This document shows positions 44,628-56,627 of a DNA stretch of 64,000 nt, in pieces. This DNA comes from Euonymus europaeus (Eukaryota; Streptophyta; Magnoliopsida; Celastrales; Celastraceae), in the NCBI GenBank assembly GCA_963580455.1, contig OY756958.1:19046501-19110500 (forward strand), given 5' to 3'. Numbering within the stretch: position 1 is the stretch's first letter; the number at the start of each line of letters is the position of its first letter. The notes under the pieces are model-generated. The model had not been told where the DNA came from. It saw only the letters and a program-made list of their open reading frames with translations, and did no database searches. A program made the position numbers and the translations under genes.

Positions 44628-46741
44628 GGAGAGGGAAATGAATATTGATTCGCGTGTTGGGGTGTTTTTAGATTAAAGGGAAACACGTTGAAATATCATA
44701 TCGTAAGGAGACCTTACCTTTTTAAAATAATGTGAGGCCTCTTTGCAATTTCTCTAGGCTACAGAATGCCATTCAATCATACAATGACAACGTTGCTGAG
44801 CCAATCCCATCACGGTTTCGATGAACACCAAATCCTTTTCTTGCTTTGCGAACATCATTATGAGGCATTTCTAGAAGTTGCGAATTTCACCTCATACATT
44901 ATCATCAATAGTCCTCGTGGCCAACTCATGCTGTAGAAGCAAAGAACTTTATTAAAGTAAACTCCAACGAAGTTAAAAAAATTGTCTCATTATATATATA
45001 GACACACACAAAGAGAGAGAGAGAGCATATCTATAATTTCGTTTCCATGAATAAAACTATTCTCGGATGTAAGTTCAATTTACCCCTAGAAGAAATGCTC
45101 CACATTTTGAAAAAAAGTCAAGACACAATAAGTGATGCATTTTCACATTTTTACTACAAATTTTTGGAAAGATACATTTTCGCCAGTTCCAGAATAATCC
45201 TAGTAATTGGGCCAATGTAAAACATCTTCATTTTGTTGAATCATCAAAAAATATTCTGAAGACATGGATCAAAAACTACAATTGAAAAATAAACAGATAC
45301 AACTAACTCACATCATAAATTGACAATAGCGAATGAACATATAACAAAAGAATGAGTAGATTAAGATTACCTGCAATGTTAAGATGCAGCAATGTCCTGG
45401 CACAAGAGGCTGGTACTTCGGCAAAATCAAATAAGAGAAATTTGCTATGGACACAACAAGATGTTTTGGTCGATCCGGGTTCTCAAAACAAAAGATGCAA
45501 CGTTCTTGCTGAGTTAAGATGCGCTTCACAAAACTGTTCTTCCCATAAACTTTGTGATTGTCATCTCTCCCTTTCTTCTGGGACTTTTTGGTTGGACCAT
45601 CTTCAAAATCATATTCATCATCTGCTCGACCAGATAAACTGTACTGCTTGTTCTGCATAATCTTATGAGCTAGATGCCTATCAACGTCCTCTTCCTTTTT
45701 GGCAGATAAAATATATCTATACAGAAAGAAAAATAAAATAAACATACCTACAAATGAGAAAGAAAAAAAAAGAGGATCACGTTGACATGGGAAGTGATTG
45801 TAAATTAAGAGCCCATTTGTACCATTGGGTGTTCTGTTCCTTGTTTATGGTAAGAATAGGTAAAAACTCTCATGCACAAGATTCCTAGACAAAGTACATA
45901 GACCTTACCCATATAATATGTGGAGAGGCTGTTTTTTACCTCTAGTTTGCACTCCAGCAACTCTACCATTATATCACATGCTAGCCTATTTGTTTAGGTG
46001 AGGATAAACAACAAAAAAATATTATGTGGGAACCGTTTTGACTTATAAAATAACTGACCAGTTTATTGAGGGGAAAAAAACTGTTTCTCAATAAAATAAA
46101 ATAATAGAAACATTTTTTGTTGTTATTTTGTTTACTTCCTCACCTAGACTTTTTGTTCCAATTTACCCCATTCTCTCTCTATTTTTATATCTATCCTCAA
46201 AACTCTAACGACCAGGCATATAAATCCATTCCTATTTTGCTTACCTTTTAACCAAAACATGTCTTGTTCAACTTTACCCCATCCTTGCTGTATTGTCTAT
46301 CTACACAAGCAATTTGAACGACCAGGCATAAAAATCCATTCCTTTTTATGTGACTAGCTCTTTCCCTAAAAATCTAGTTTTTAACAAACAAACCCTAGCT
46401 TTAAACATGTCAAAATTTAAATTTCCACTAAATAAATAGCATTTTTCCTAATAAACCGCAAATCAAGTGTTTTCCTAAACTAAAACCTTCCTCTATTGAA
46501 GGTTTAACATCCGATCTGAGAACTCCATTGAAGTTTTAACATCCTTCAAAAATTATCTTCCATATGAAAAGGAACTTAGAGACACAATCTCATAACATGG
46601 TTGACTACTACATCGCCACAAATAAACATCAATCACTTGCAAAATTAAAAAATCATATACCACTCTCCTCAATGTTCTCTCCAAGATTATTGTTTTCTAC
46701 TCCCCAGCCAGTTAACTTCTCCATCAGTATGTAAACATCTC

Positions 46742-47009
46742 TGTTAGGCCTATTAACAAAATGTATAAGAGGAGGGGTAGTAAGGGTAATGTTGTGACAC
46801 CTGTTTAAAGGGAATTGGGACACCTGTCTAGATCTTATAGGATCTTATTTTTATTCTGTTTTACTAGTACGTTGTGTAGTAGTGGAGGTGTGCCTAGTTT
46901 TGGCCAGTTTTTTGCATTAGTAAACAAAAGGAGGTCCTGGTTCCTCGAAAATCAAGGTATCTAGTTATTGCTTCTCATTTTTTGGTTCTTTATTTGTGTG
47001 TTATTATCA
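46742..47009 (+). repeat. 5' LTR of the gypsy element
   Basis: 268 bp, TGTTAGGCCTATTAAC to TTATTATCA, followed by TTGGTATTAGAGGG, a tRNA-Met-type priming site with one change from the usual TGGTATCAGAG. Confidence 0.92.
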
Positions 47010-47243
47010 TTGGTATTAGAGGGTCTCGATTTTCCAATGGTATCTTCCCGGATGGAGAGTCGACAAGATAGTATGGAGAAGGAGCTTGGTGAGTTGCAAG
47101 GTACTGTCTCTACTATGCAGGTGGATATGGCTGAAATCAAAACATGTCTCATAGAGTTGCGGGATTTGCTGCAACCTAAGATACCCCCGGTAAAGGAAAG
47201 GAAAAGGTGGATGGCGAATCATCTCAATCACCGGAGGCCATGA

Positions 47244-50200
47244 CAGAGTTGTTAAAAGCGAGCTTAAGCGCTAAAGCGAAGCGATCAGAAGCCTTAGCGA
47301 CTTGATCGCTTTGCTTCTGCGTGTTTTGTCGAAGCGAGCTTAAGCTCGCTTACTCCTGCTTTTGTGAGGCGCTTACAAACGCCTAATACTTGCTGTGTTG
47401 AAGCCATAAAAGTAAAACAAAAATAGAAACCCTAGCCTACCTCTGCATCTCTTTCTTCTCTCTGGCACTCTCCCAATTACCCACTCATCTGCGTCTCTTT
47501 TCCTCCTCTCTAGCAGTCGCGCGAGTCTCTTTTCCTCTTCTCTCTAGCAATCGCGCGAGTCGCGATCCTCTCCTCTCTACAGTCGCGCAAGTCATGATCT
47601 TATCCTTTCTGGCAATGGAGCAAGTCGCAATCCTCTCTGAGTCTCTGGCGGTCGCACGAGTCGCGACATATCCTCTCTGGCACTCGCTCGAGCCGTGACA
47701 TCTCCTCTCTGGCACTCGCGCGAGTCGCGACATCTATCCTCCTCAAGCTGTCATTGCTTTCGGTTGCTCTTCAATTCCTCTTCAAGCTTCCGCTGCTCTT
47801 CAACTGGTATTGTATTCTTTTTTATTCTCTGCTTTCCACTTTGCTCCTCTACTAATTTAAGTTCCTCAATTGCTAATTTAAGTTTGTTTGATCTGTTGTG
47901 GGGGGAGGGCGAATTAGATAAATAGATATAATGAAGGGTGGTTCTGGGTCTAATCCATCCAAACAAGTGTCATCTACATCCTCAAATACAAGAGGCAAGT
48001 CAAGGGAAAGGGAGTTGATAGACATTGGCTGGAAGTATAATCACATGATGAATCCAAACAATCCAAATGCTATTACTTGTAATTTTTGTTAGAAGCTTAC
48101 AAATGTTGGGATATATCGTGCAAAACAACATCAGGTTGGGATTTTTAAAAATGCTGCACCATGCGAGGAGTGTCCTCAACATGTGAAAGATGAGTTGCTT
48201 AATCACATGCGAATGAAACAAAAGCAAAAGGAAATTACAACCTATCACCCGCTTCAATATGTTGATGATTATGGTTTTGGTGATGATGAAGATGAAGATG
48301 AAGTTGAAGAAATTGCTAGGCCTAATGGCAAAAGAGCTGGTGGGAGCTTGGAAATTAGAGAAGGAGCTAATGTTACCAAGAAGGTAAAGGGGCCAATGGA
48401 TATGTTCTTTAGAAGGAAGAAAAGCATAGGAGCAAAGCTCAAGAAAAAAACTATCAATGAGGCGTGTGACAAAGAATTGAGAGCTAAAACTGTGCAGTAC
48501 ATTGCTCGGTTTTGGTACCAAACAGCATTGTCATTCAATTTTGCTAACTTAAATAGCTTTAAGGATATGGTTGAAGCTATAGGTAGATATGGCCCAGGTT
48601 TGAAACCACCAAGTTACCATGAGTTGAGGGTTCCGCTTCTTAAGAAGAAGATTGATCACACGGAGCAAATGATGAAAGCTCACAAGATTGAATGGGCAAA
48701 GCATGGTTGTTCAATCATGTCAGATGGGTGGACAGATAAGAAGAATAGAACCTTGATCAACATCTTGGTGAATTGTTCTTTAGGAACAATGTTTGTTGAA
48801 TCTATTGATGCTTCATCCTAGATGAAAACTGGGGAGAAAATATTTGAGCTACTTGATAAGTTTGTTGAACGCATTAGAGGAGAAAATGTTGTGCAAATAA
48901 TTACTGACATGGAAGCAACTTCAAAGCTGCCGGTGAGCTTCAACTTTCAAATTATGATATTTAAAATTGGTTCATGTTTCAATTTTTTTCATCATATCAA
49001 ATTACTTGACTAACTTTTTTTTTTTGGCAATCTTACTCTCAGGTGAATTACTTATGGCAAAGAGGAAACACTTGTATTGGACTTCTTGTGCTGCTCACTG
49101 CATAGATCTCATATTGGAAGACATTGGGAAGATAGAAAAGGTGAAAAGAACACTTTCAAATGATATTTTCCTAACTGGTTATATTTATAACCATGTAGGT
49201 GTCTTGAGCATGATGCGGGAGTTTACAAACAAAAGTGAATTAGTAAGATATGGGGTTACTCGATTTGCGATGACTTTCCTTTGTTTGGAAAGTCTTGGAA
49301 GCAAAAAGGAGTGTATTCGAAATATGTTCAATTCGGAAAAATGGTTGAATAGCAAATGGGCTAAGGATGCCAAAGGTAAAAGGGCATATGAAGTTGTTCT
49401 AATTCCAGCTTTTTGGGCCAATATTGTTTATATTCGAAAGGTGATGGGTCCCCTAGTGAAAGTTCTTCGGCTAGTTGACAATGAAAAAAAAGCCTGCAAT
49501 GGGATACATTTATGAGGCAATGGATAGGGCCAAAGAAGCTATTCAATCGGCTTTTGTAGGAAGGCCAGTGAAATACAAGAAAATATTTGAAATTATTGAT
49601 GAACGATGGGAATGCCAACTTCATAGAGATTTACATGCAGCGGGTTATTACTTAAATCCAGAATTTTTCTATAATGATCCTAGCATTGAGAATTGTGAGG
49701 AGCTTACAAGTGGATTGTATAGATGTATTGAAAGAATGATTGAATTAGAGGATTCTAGACATAAGATTATGGATGAGTTACATTTATACAAAAGAGCGCA
49801 AGGTCAATTTGGCAATTCTTTGGCAATTCGAACAAGGCATACCAAATCCCCTGGTAATTACTATTTGGTTGCTTTAGTAAGATGTAAACATGTAATTCAT
49901 TACTTACGTCATTGCCAAATTTATTTATTTAACATTTGGTGGCTTCACTTACAAATTTGTAGCTGAGTGGTGGAATTTATTTGGCAATTCAGCTCCTCAA
50001 TTGCAGAAAATGGCAATTAGAATTCTTAGTTTGACATGCAGTGCTTCTGGATTTGAGAGAAACTGGAGCATGTTTGAGCATGTAAGTACTAATTATTGCC
50101 TTGTACTACTTCTTAGTTTTTGCACTTTTGTTTACAGCTTCACATATGCGTAATAAATAAAACTCTTTTTGAAGGTTCATAACAAGAGAAGGAACAAATT

Positions 50201-51011
50201 AGAGCATCAAAAGTTGCATGACTTGATCTATGTCAAGTACAACCAAAATTTGAAGTCTCATTATGAAATGAGGGACAAGATTGATCCTATAACATTGAAT
50301 GATATCGATGGTTGCAATGAATGGGTGGTTGGATAAATGGATGCAAGCTCGGATGGTGAGAATGAGCTTGTGCACAATGGTGGTGACTTAACATGGGGTG
50401 TTGTAGGTGAAGCTGTTGGTGCCGGTCAAAGAAGAGCAGCTAGACAACAAGCAAGGTCAAAGGCTTCAACCTCTTCAAATCCACCAATATCAATTCCATT
50501 ACCTACTGAAACTGAAGAAGAAGATATTGCAATTGGGATTGGCTTAGATGAGACGGAGGAGGATGGAGGAGTTAGAATGTCAAGTGCACTTAGCGCAGAC
50601 AATGATGAGTTTGATGACGACGATGATGAAGAAGAAGTTGAATGATTCATGATTGGCAGATTATTGGCTTATTGCATTTGCATCTGTGACTGTTAGATTG
50701 CTTCCTGCCTTGCTTGCATTTTTATGTTTTTTTTGGGCTTCTTTCTTGAACATTTGCCACTGTCAATCTGAACCATTTATGTGTTATGCTTTTATGAATT
50801 ATGACTTTGAACAATCTAGATCTGTTTCAGCCTTCCAGGGATGTTGAAATATCTATTTTATTTATGAATTGAGTGTTAAGTGGCATGAAAATGCAGGAAA
50901 TCACCTTTTTTGCTGCAGGGTTACAAAAGCGCGCTTAAACTAGCGCCTAGCGTCTTGAAGAGCTATGAGGCCTCTGGTTCATTGCAGCACCTAGGGCTTT
51001 TAACAACTCTA
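47244..51011 (+). mobile_element. 3.77-kb hAT element nested in the gypsy gag
   Basis: The ends CAGAGTTGTTAAAAGC and, inverted, TAGAGTTGTTAAAAGC are the terminal repeats. A perfect 8-bp target duplication GGCCATGA flanks the element (47236-47243 and 51012-51019), the hallmark of hAT. It carries a degenerate transposase gene on the plus strand. GCG- and GC-rich subterminal sequence with AAGCGAGCTTAAGC repeats lies near the left end, and AAAGCGCGCTTAAAC near the right. If removed with one duplication, the gag reading across the site rejoins apart from a 1-base shift. Confidence 0.93.
47932..50645 (+). pseudogene. hAT transposase (BED finger, DUF659, dimerisation domain)
   Basis: Order: BED-type finger region (SRERELIDIGWKYNHM; ITCNFC followed by a stop; RAKQHQVG), acidic linker, DUF659 (PPSYHELRVPLLKKKIDH; IMSDGWTDKKNRTLINILVN), the CAAHCIDLILEDIGKI core after an intron (48932-49042), the WAEKVV-like central part, FERNWSMFEHV and, after another intron, HNKRRNKLEHQKLHDL (dimerisation). 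An acidic tail ends at 50645. Defects: TAG after FC, TAG after DASS, a lost base at the ITD-N-GS segment, an added A near EKKA that shifts frame, and TAA after EWVVG. Introns have normal GT..AG ends. The family moves DNA by cut and paste; this copy cannot. Confidence 0.88.
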
Positions 51012-54000
51012 GGCCATGACAGAAAGGCGGTCTTCATCGGAATGGGAGACTGGGAGGCGGAAGCTTGAGTTAATTATTTTTTTCGGGAATGATCCTTCGA
51101 GCTGGTTGTTCGAAGCGGAGCATTATTTTTTAGTTAATCAAGTCGAGAGAGAAGAGAAGATCATGTCTGTCGCCGTGTGTTTAGAAGGAAAAGCTTTAAG
51201 TTGGTACCAGTGGGTCGAAGTTCGGTCACCCTTACTCTCTTGGCTTGCTTTCTGCATAGCCTTGCTGAAACATTTTTGTAATTCTCAGGAGGGAAACAGT
51301 TATGAAGCTTTAGTTGCTCTTCGTCAAGAGGGTACCGTCACTGAGTACAGGGAGAGGTTTGAGCAGGTGTCGGTGCCTTTGCTGGATGTGGGAGAAGAGA
51401 TGTTAGCTAGAGCCTTTGTTAATGGGCTGCAATAAGATATTAGGGCTAAGATAAGAATGAGTCCACCTTTGACTCTTTCAGGCTTAATGGATCTGGCCCA
51501 TAGAGTTAAAGAAATGAATTTGACCTTGGCCCATTCGAAACAAATAAAACCACAGGGTTCTGTTTCTAATTTTAGTAATCGAAGTAGTGGATTCCCTTCC
51601 AGTTTTGGGATACCACCAGATCTTCTTCGATTTTCTTCTCCACTAAAATCCGACCATTGTGACTCCATCGTGACTACTCTTGAACCTCGTGATGGCAAGG
51701 CTCCTGCCACTGTCATGATAGGCCCAATGAAAATTCCTTTTCATCGCTTATCTGAGAAAGAAGCCCAACAGAGACGTGAAAAAGGGTTGTGTTTTAATTG
51801 TGACGAGAAATTTCATCCCGGTCACAGGTGTAAGAATCGTTATTTACAGACACTCATTGTTGCCGACGAGGATGAGGAGGCAGAACCACTGTTGGTGGAT
51901 ATCCAAGAGGTATAGGCTGCCACTGAGGAGGTAGAGGAAGCCTTGGAATTATCCATGAATTCCATTTTGGGATTTTCTACTAGCAAGAGTACATTAAAGG
52001 TGCGAGGTCTCTTACAGGGCAGAGGGGTGATTATGTTAGTGGATAGTGGGGCATCCCATAATTTTATTTCTTCAGAGCTGGTCCAACTCCTGCATTTGCT
52101 TGTTGATTCCAGAAGAAATTTTGCAGTGCAAGTTGGTAATGGAGTTTGTGTCAAAGGGCAGGGCATTTTCCGTGACATTCGATTAATGATTCAAGGGGTC
52201 TCTTTGAATGAAAATTTCCATGTGTTAGATTTGGGCAGCGCAGATGTCATTCTGGGGGTTGCGTGGCTGCAAAAGCTGGGGGAAATTTATACCAACTATC
52301 AAACTTTGACTATGAAGTTCCATTTACATGGGGCCCAGATTGTTTGGCAGGGTGATCCTACTCTGGCCAAGACTCTAGTATCCCTAAAAACCATGTTGAA
52401 GTGCCTCAAACGTGATGACATAGGTTTTATGATAGAGTTTGGCTCCCAACAGGTGCTAGAAATTGGTATAGTGGTACAAACTTTGGGTGAGCCCACTACT
52501 GAAACTCCAGCAGCTTGAACGAGTAAGTTGGAGACAATTTTATCTGAATTTGCAGCAGTTTTCTCCTCAAAAATTGGTCTTCCAATAGACCGTGAGCAAA
52601 ACCATGCCATAAAATTACGCGAAAAGGCAGCTCCACCCAATCTTAGGCTTTACAGATATCCTTATTACCAGAAAACTGAAATTGAAAAGCTTGTTCAGGA
52701 GATGCTTGCAGCAGGGATTGTTAAGCCCAGCAATAATCCTCATTCTAGCCCAGTGTTATTGGTTAAAAAAAAGATGGTGGATGGCTCCTATGTGTGGATT
52801 ATAGAGCCCTCAATAAGCTCACTATTCCTGACAAGTTTCCCATACCCAACATTGATGAATTGTTGGATGAGCTCCATGGGTCTACGGTTTTTTCCAAGTT
52901 GGATTTGAAATCGGGTTACCACCAAATTCGCGTTTGCCAAAGCGACACAGAGAAAACTGCTTTTTGCACTCATGAGGGGCACTACGAATTTCTCGTAATG
53001 CCGTTTGGTTTAACCAACGCTCCATCAACTTTTCAATCTTTGATGAACACTATTTTTAAGCCTTTTCTTTGCAAGTTCATCTTTGTTTTTTATGACATTT
53101 TGATATTCAATGCAGATTTCTCTTCTCATATTCAGCACCTGAGGACTGTGTTTGCTATTCTAACACGACACCAGCTAGTGGTTAATCGCAAAAAATGTGT
53201 TTTTGCTTGTATTTCAGTTGAGTATTTGGGGCATATAATTTCAGCTAAGGGGGTTGCGGCAGATTTTTCAAAAGTGCAGGCTATGCTAGATTGGCCTAAC
53301 CCAACCAACATCAAATCCTTGAGGGGATTTCTTGGGCTCACTGGGTATTATCGTCGCTTTGTGCGGGGTTATGGCAAGCTCGCAGCGCCGTTGACTAATC
53401 TGTTGTGAAAAAATGCATTTTAGTGGACTAGCTCGACACAAGAAGCTTTTGTTGCTTTGAAGAATGCAATGGTTTAGGTCCCTGTTTTAGTCCTGCCTGA
53501 TTTCGCTAAAGTTTTTGTGGTTAAAACATATGCATCTGTTCGTGGGGTGGGTGCAGTATTGATACAAGAAGGACACCCGATTGCATATTTTAGCCAAACC
53601 CTTTCGCTTCGAGCTCAAGCAAAATCGGTTTATGAAAGAGAACTCATGGCTATTGTGTTGGCAACACACAAGTGGAGACATTATTTGTTAGGCCGTAAGT
53701 TCATCGTTCGCACCGATCAAAGTAGTTCAAAATTTTTGCTGGTGCAAAAATTAGTTCATGAGGGACAATAAAAGTGGATCACTAAATTAATGGGCTTTGA
53801 TTTTGAGATTCATTATCATCCTGAGCTTGAGAACAAAACAGCAGATGCTCTTTCTCGTAAAGAAGAACTGCACATTCGGACCACTATCCAAAACTCTGAT
53901 CATCCTATGGGTCAGCTGGCTGCATTATCATTGTCTTCTTGTGCCACTTTGGAAGCGCTACAAGAGGAAGCTCTGCGGGATCCTAAGTTACAATAAATAA

Positions 54001-55366
54001 TACAAGCACTTGTGCTGGACAGTAACAGTCAGCCACCTTATTCTTTAAAAGGAGGCTGCCTATTTAATTCTGGGTGCTTGGTGATTCCAAAGAATTCTCC
54101 ACATCTTCCTACCATCTTGCAGGAATTTCATGCAACTCCTCAAGGTGGGCATTCTGGTTATTTTCGTAACTTTAAAAGAATTTCCTATGTGTTCTTTTGG
54201 TTTGGCATGCGCAATGACATCAAACAATTTGTGGCCACTTGTGAGGTATGTTAACGCCATAAGTATTCTACCCTTAGCCCCCAAGGGTTGCTCTAGCCAC
54301 TTCCTATTCCAACCTCTTCATTGGAGGATTTATCGATGGATTTTATAGGAGGTAAGAGGTTCACAAGATTGATACTATCTTGGTAGTGGTGGATCGCTTG
54401 ACAAAGTATAGTCATTTCTTGCTCCTTGGCCATCCATTTTCAGCAAAAGATGTTGCAGCCCTATTCACTACTGAAGTGGTGTGTCTCGATGGTTTTCCAC
54501 AAACCATTGTGACTGATAGAGATCGCATTTTTATTAGTCAATTATGGAAGGAATTATTCAAGCTGTCCGGTACCACGTTGAAGATGAGTACCGCTTACCA
54601 TCCTCGTGGTTAATCGTTGTTTGGAGGATGATTTGCATCGCTTTGTGAGTACCCAGCCCAAACAGTGGGTTAATTGGGTGGCTTGGGCAGAATATTGGTA
54701 CAATACATCCTTCCTTAGTTCAGCGGGAATGACCCATTTTCAAGCCCTATATGGACGTCCTCCCCCAGTTCTTTTCAAGTATTTTGATGATGTTTGCTTG
54801 GTGGAAGATGTGACTTTGTTAATGAAGGAGTGAAATGCAATATTGGACCAACTTAAGGATAATCTAGCTATTGCACAACAGCGGATGATACAATATGCAG
54901 ATAGAAAGCACCGTGAAGTGTCTTTTCAGCTTGGAGATCAGATCTTTTTGAAATTACAGCCATATAAATTCTAGTCCCTCGCAAAGCGCCCTTTTCAGAA
55001 GCTTAGCCCCATATTTTATGGACCATACACAATATTTGAGAAGATTGGAGCAGTTGCTTATAGGCTGGACCTTCCACCTGAACCTACCATACACAATGTT
55101 TTCTATATTTCTCAACCAAAGCTGTCTCTTTCACCACACATTATTTCGTAACCCCTTCCGGCTATTTTGAATGCTGATCTTGAAATGCTTACTACGCCAG
55201 AGGATATTGTTCAGATTCGTCACCTTCTCAATGGGCAGGACGATGTTTTAGTGAAGTGGAAAGGCTTGCCAGATTTTGATAACTCTTGGGAGTTGGCTAC
55301 TGATCTTAAAGCACAATTTCCTTTTTTCAACCTTGAGGAAAAGGTGGCTTCATTGGGGTGAAGTAT

Positions 55367-55634
55367 TGTTAGGACTATTAACAAAATGTATAAGAGGAGG
55401 GGTAGTAAGGGTAATGTTGTGACACTTGTTTAAAGGGGATTGGGAAACCTGTCCAGATCTTATAGAATCTTATTGTTATTCTATTTTACCAATACGTTAT
55501 GTAGTAGTGGAAGTGTGCCTAGTTTTGGCCAGTTTTTGGCATTAGTAAACAAAAGGAGGTCCTGGTTCCTCGAAAACCAGGGTATCGAGTTATTGCTTCT
55601 CATTTTCTGGTTCTTTATTTGTGTGTTCTTATCA
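55367..55634 (+). repeat. 3' LTR of the gypsy element
   Basis: 268 bp, TGTTAGGACTATTAAC to TTCTTATCA, preceded by a purine-rich CATTGGGGTGAAG that overlaps the end of pol. The target duplication ATCTC follows. Confidence 0.92.
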
Positions 55635-56178
55635 ATCTCCTTTCCAAACAACCCCAAAAGATCAAAATAGATTTCCCAATAATATAGTAAGCATCTTCTT
55701 CAACATATAAATTCTACAAAGATGTTTAATAGAGAAAATTATCGAATTCTTTAAGCGTACAACCCCCAAAAAGGAACAGAAACATAGTTAACCAAAAAGC
55801 TAGCAAATATCAAAGTTATGATATATGAAACAAAATAATTTCAACAGAACAAAAAAGTAAAAGGACTAAAAGTTACATGCTAATATTTTCTGAATTACGT
55901 GGTCTAGTTGCACTATCCAACAAACTGTGCTTCGCCTTCATGTTTTAAGCTTCTTGCTAATAAGTTTGAGTGGAAAAAGGAAAAGAAATTCAATTAACTT
56001 AATGAAAACCTCAAGCTCCTAATTGTTGACTTTGAAAAGGTAGAAAGTGTTATACAAGTGCATACATATGCGCCCTAGTAAAGGCAGAATTCTAATACAC
56101 AATGTTCAACCTCTCGTGACCACTGTTCAAGTGGAATAATACAAACAATTATTCTAAAGATGGTTTTCATTATCTTCC

Positions 56179-56586
56179 TGTTAAGGAATCAAGGAATAAA
56201 GGTGAAGAACAGATGATATCTCTCGAAGAAGAAGATGAATCTGGATGATCTGATTATGGGCCTATTCCAATGTGTAGGGCAGTTTTTTTGCTTGTTGGGC
56301 CTCCTTCCTCAAGCCCAATTCACATGTACCCAGTCTGCTGTTATCTTCTTCTTCCTGTCGAGAACATTTATTTCATTTTCCTGTGCAGACAATGGTCACA
56401 TGTCAATGACCATTGCTATGAGATCTATATTTATTAGCTTGTGTTATTGTATTAGGTGAGACCGCATGATTATGAATGATTAAGAAAACTAGTTTCTTCT
56501 TCTTCTCAACCTTTTCTTCTTCTGCAATTCTCATCTTCTTCTCTCCTGTCTTTATGAACATCGCATCACAATTCTAAAACTTTTCA
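56179..56586 (+). repeat. 5' LTR of the copia element
   Basis: 408 bp, TGTTAAGG to CTTTTCA. It contains a palindromic-looking GGTCACATGTCAATGACC near 56393. A CTT-rich stretch near its 3' end is shortened in the other LTR. Confidence 0.92.
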
Positions 56587-56598
56587 TGGTATCAGAGC
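56587..56598 (+). promoter_or_regulatory. Primer-binding site of the copia element
   Basis: TGGTATCAGAGC directly abuts the 5' LTR and matches the initiator tRNA-Met 3' end. The upstream in-frame ATG at 56586 overlaps this site; the real gag start is at 56628. Confidence 0.92.
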
Positions 56599-56627
56599 GG
56601 TCTCGTCACATATACAAAAGAAGAAAA

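Larger units (their letters stand above)
47037..55361 (+). pseudogene. Gypsy gag-pol with chromodomain, many stops
   Basis: Gag begins MVSSRMESRQDSMEK, is interrupted by the hAT (47244-51011) and resumes MTERRSS. A zinc knuckle (CFNCDEKFHPGHRC) follows near 51790, then protease (MLVDSGASHNFIS, 52035), reverse transcriptase ([13 protein letters not shown], 52900; [14 protein letters not shown]), RNaseH (about 53510-53770) and integrase (HxxH-type region then VVVDRLTKYSHF and VTDRDRIFISQLWKELF). The C-terminal chromodomain has DDVLVKWKGLPDFDNSWE. In the RT active site the usual Phe-Asp-Asp has become Tyr-Asp (VFYDILIF), one residue short, so catalysis is lost. At least ten stops and several frameshifts are spread along the reading. 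Confidence 0.9.
46742..55634 (+). mobile_element. Ty3/gypsy chromovirus, full length, with a nested hAT
   Basis: LTRs of 268 bp at 46742-47009 and 55367-55634 start TGTTAGG and end TTATCA. They are flanked by a perfect 5-bp target duplication ATCTC (46737-46741 and 55635-55639). The uninterrupted site is seen in copy 1 of the CwfJ-like gene near 25679. A TTGGTATTAGAG priming site follows the 5' LTR. The LTRs differ at about 18 positions by eye (near 7%), so the insertion is fairly old. The domain order protease, RT/RNaseH, integrase, chromodomain fits the Reina/CRM-like chromoviruses. A 3.8-kb hAT element has inserted in gag at 47244. Confidence 0.93.

Noticed and set aside
47485..47733. Minus-strand Arg-rich open frame
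   Set aside because: It comes from tandem-like CTCTCTGGCAnTCGCGCGAGTCGCGA repeats in the 5' region of the hAT element, not from a gene.
56586..56627. Start of the copia polyprotein at the first in-frame ATG
   Set aside because: That ATG is formed by the LTR end and the primer-binding site; the gag start MNHNAS at 56628 is the sensible one.
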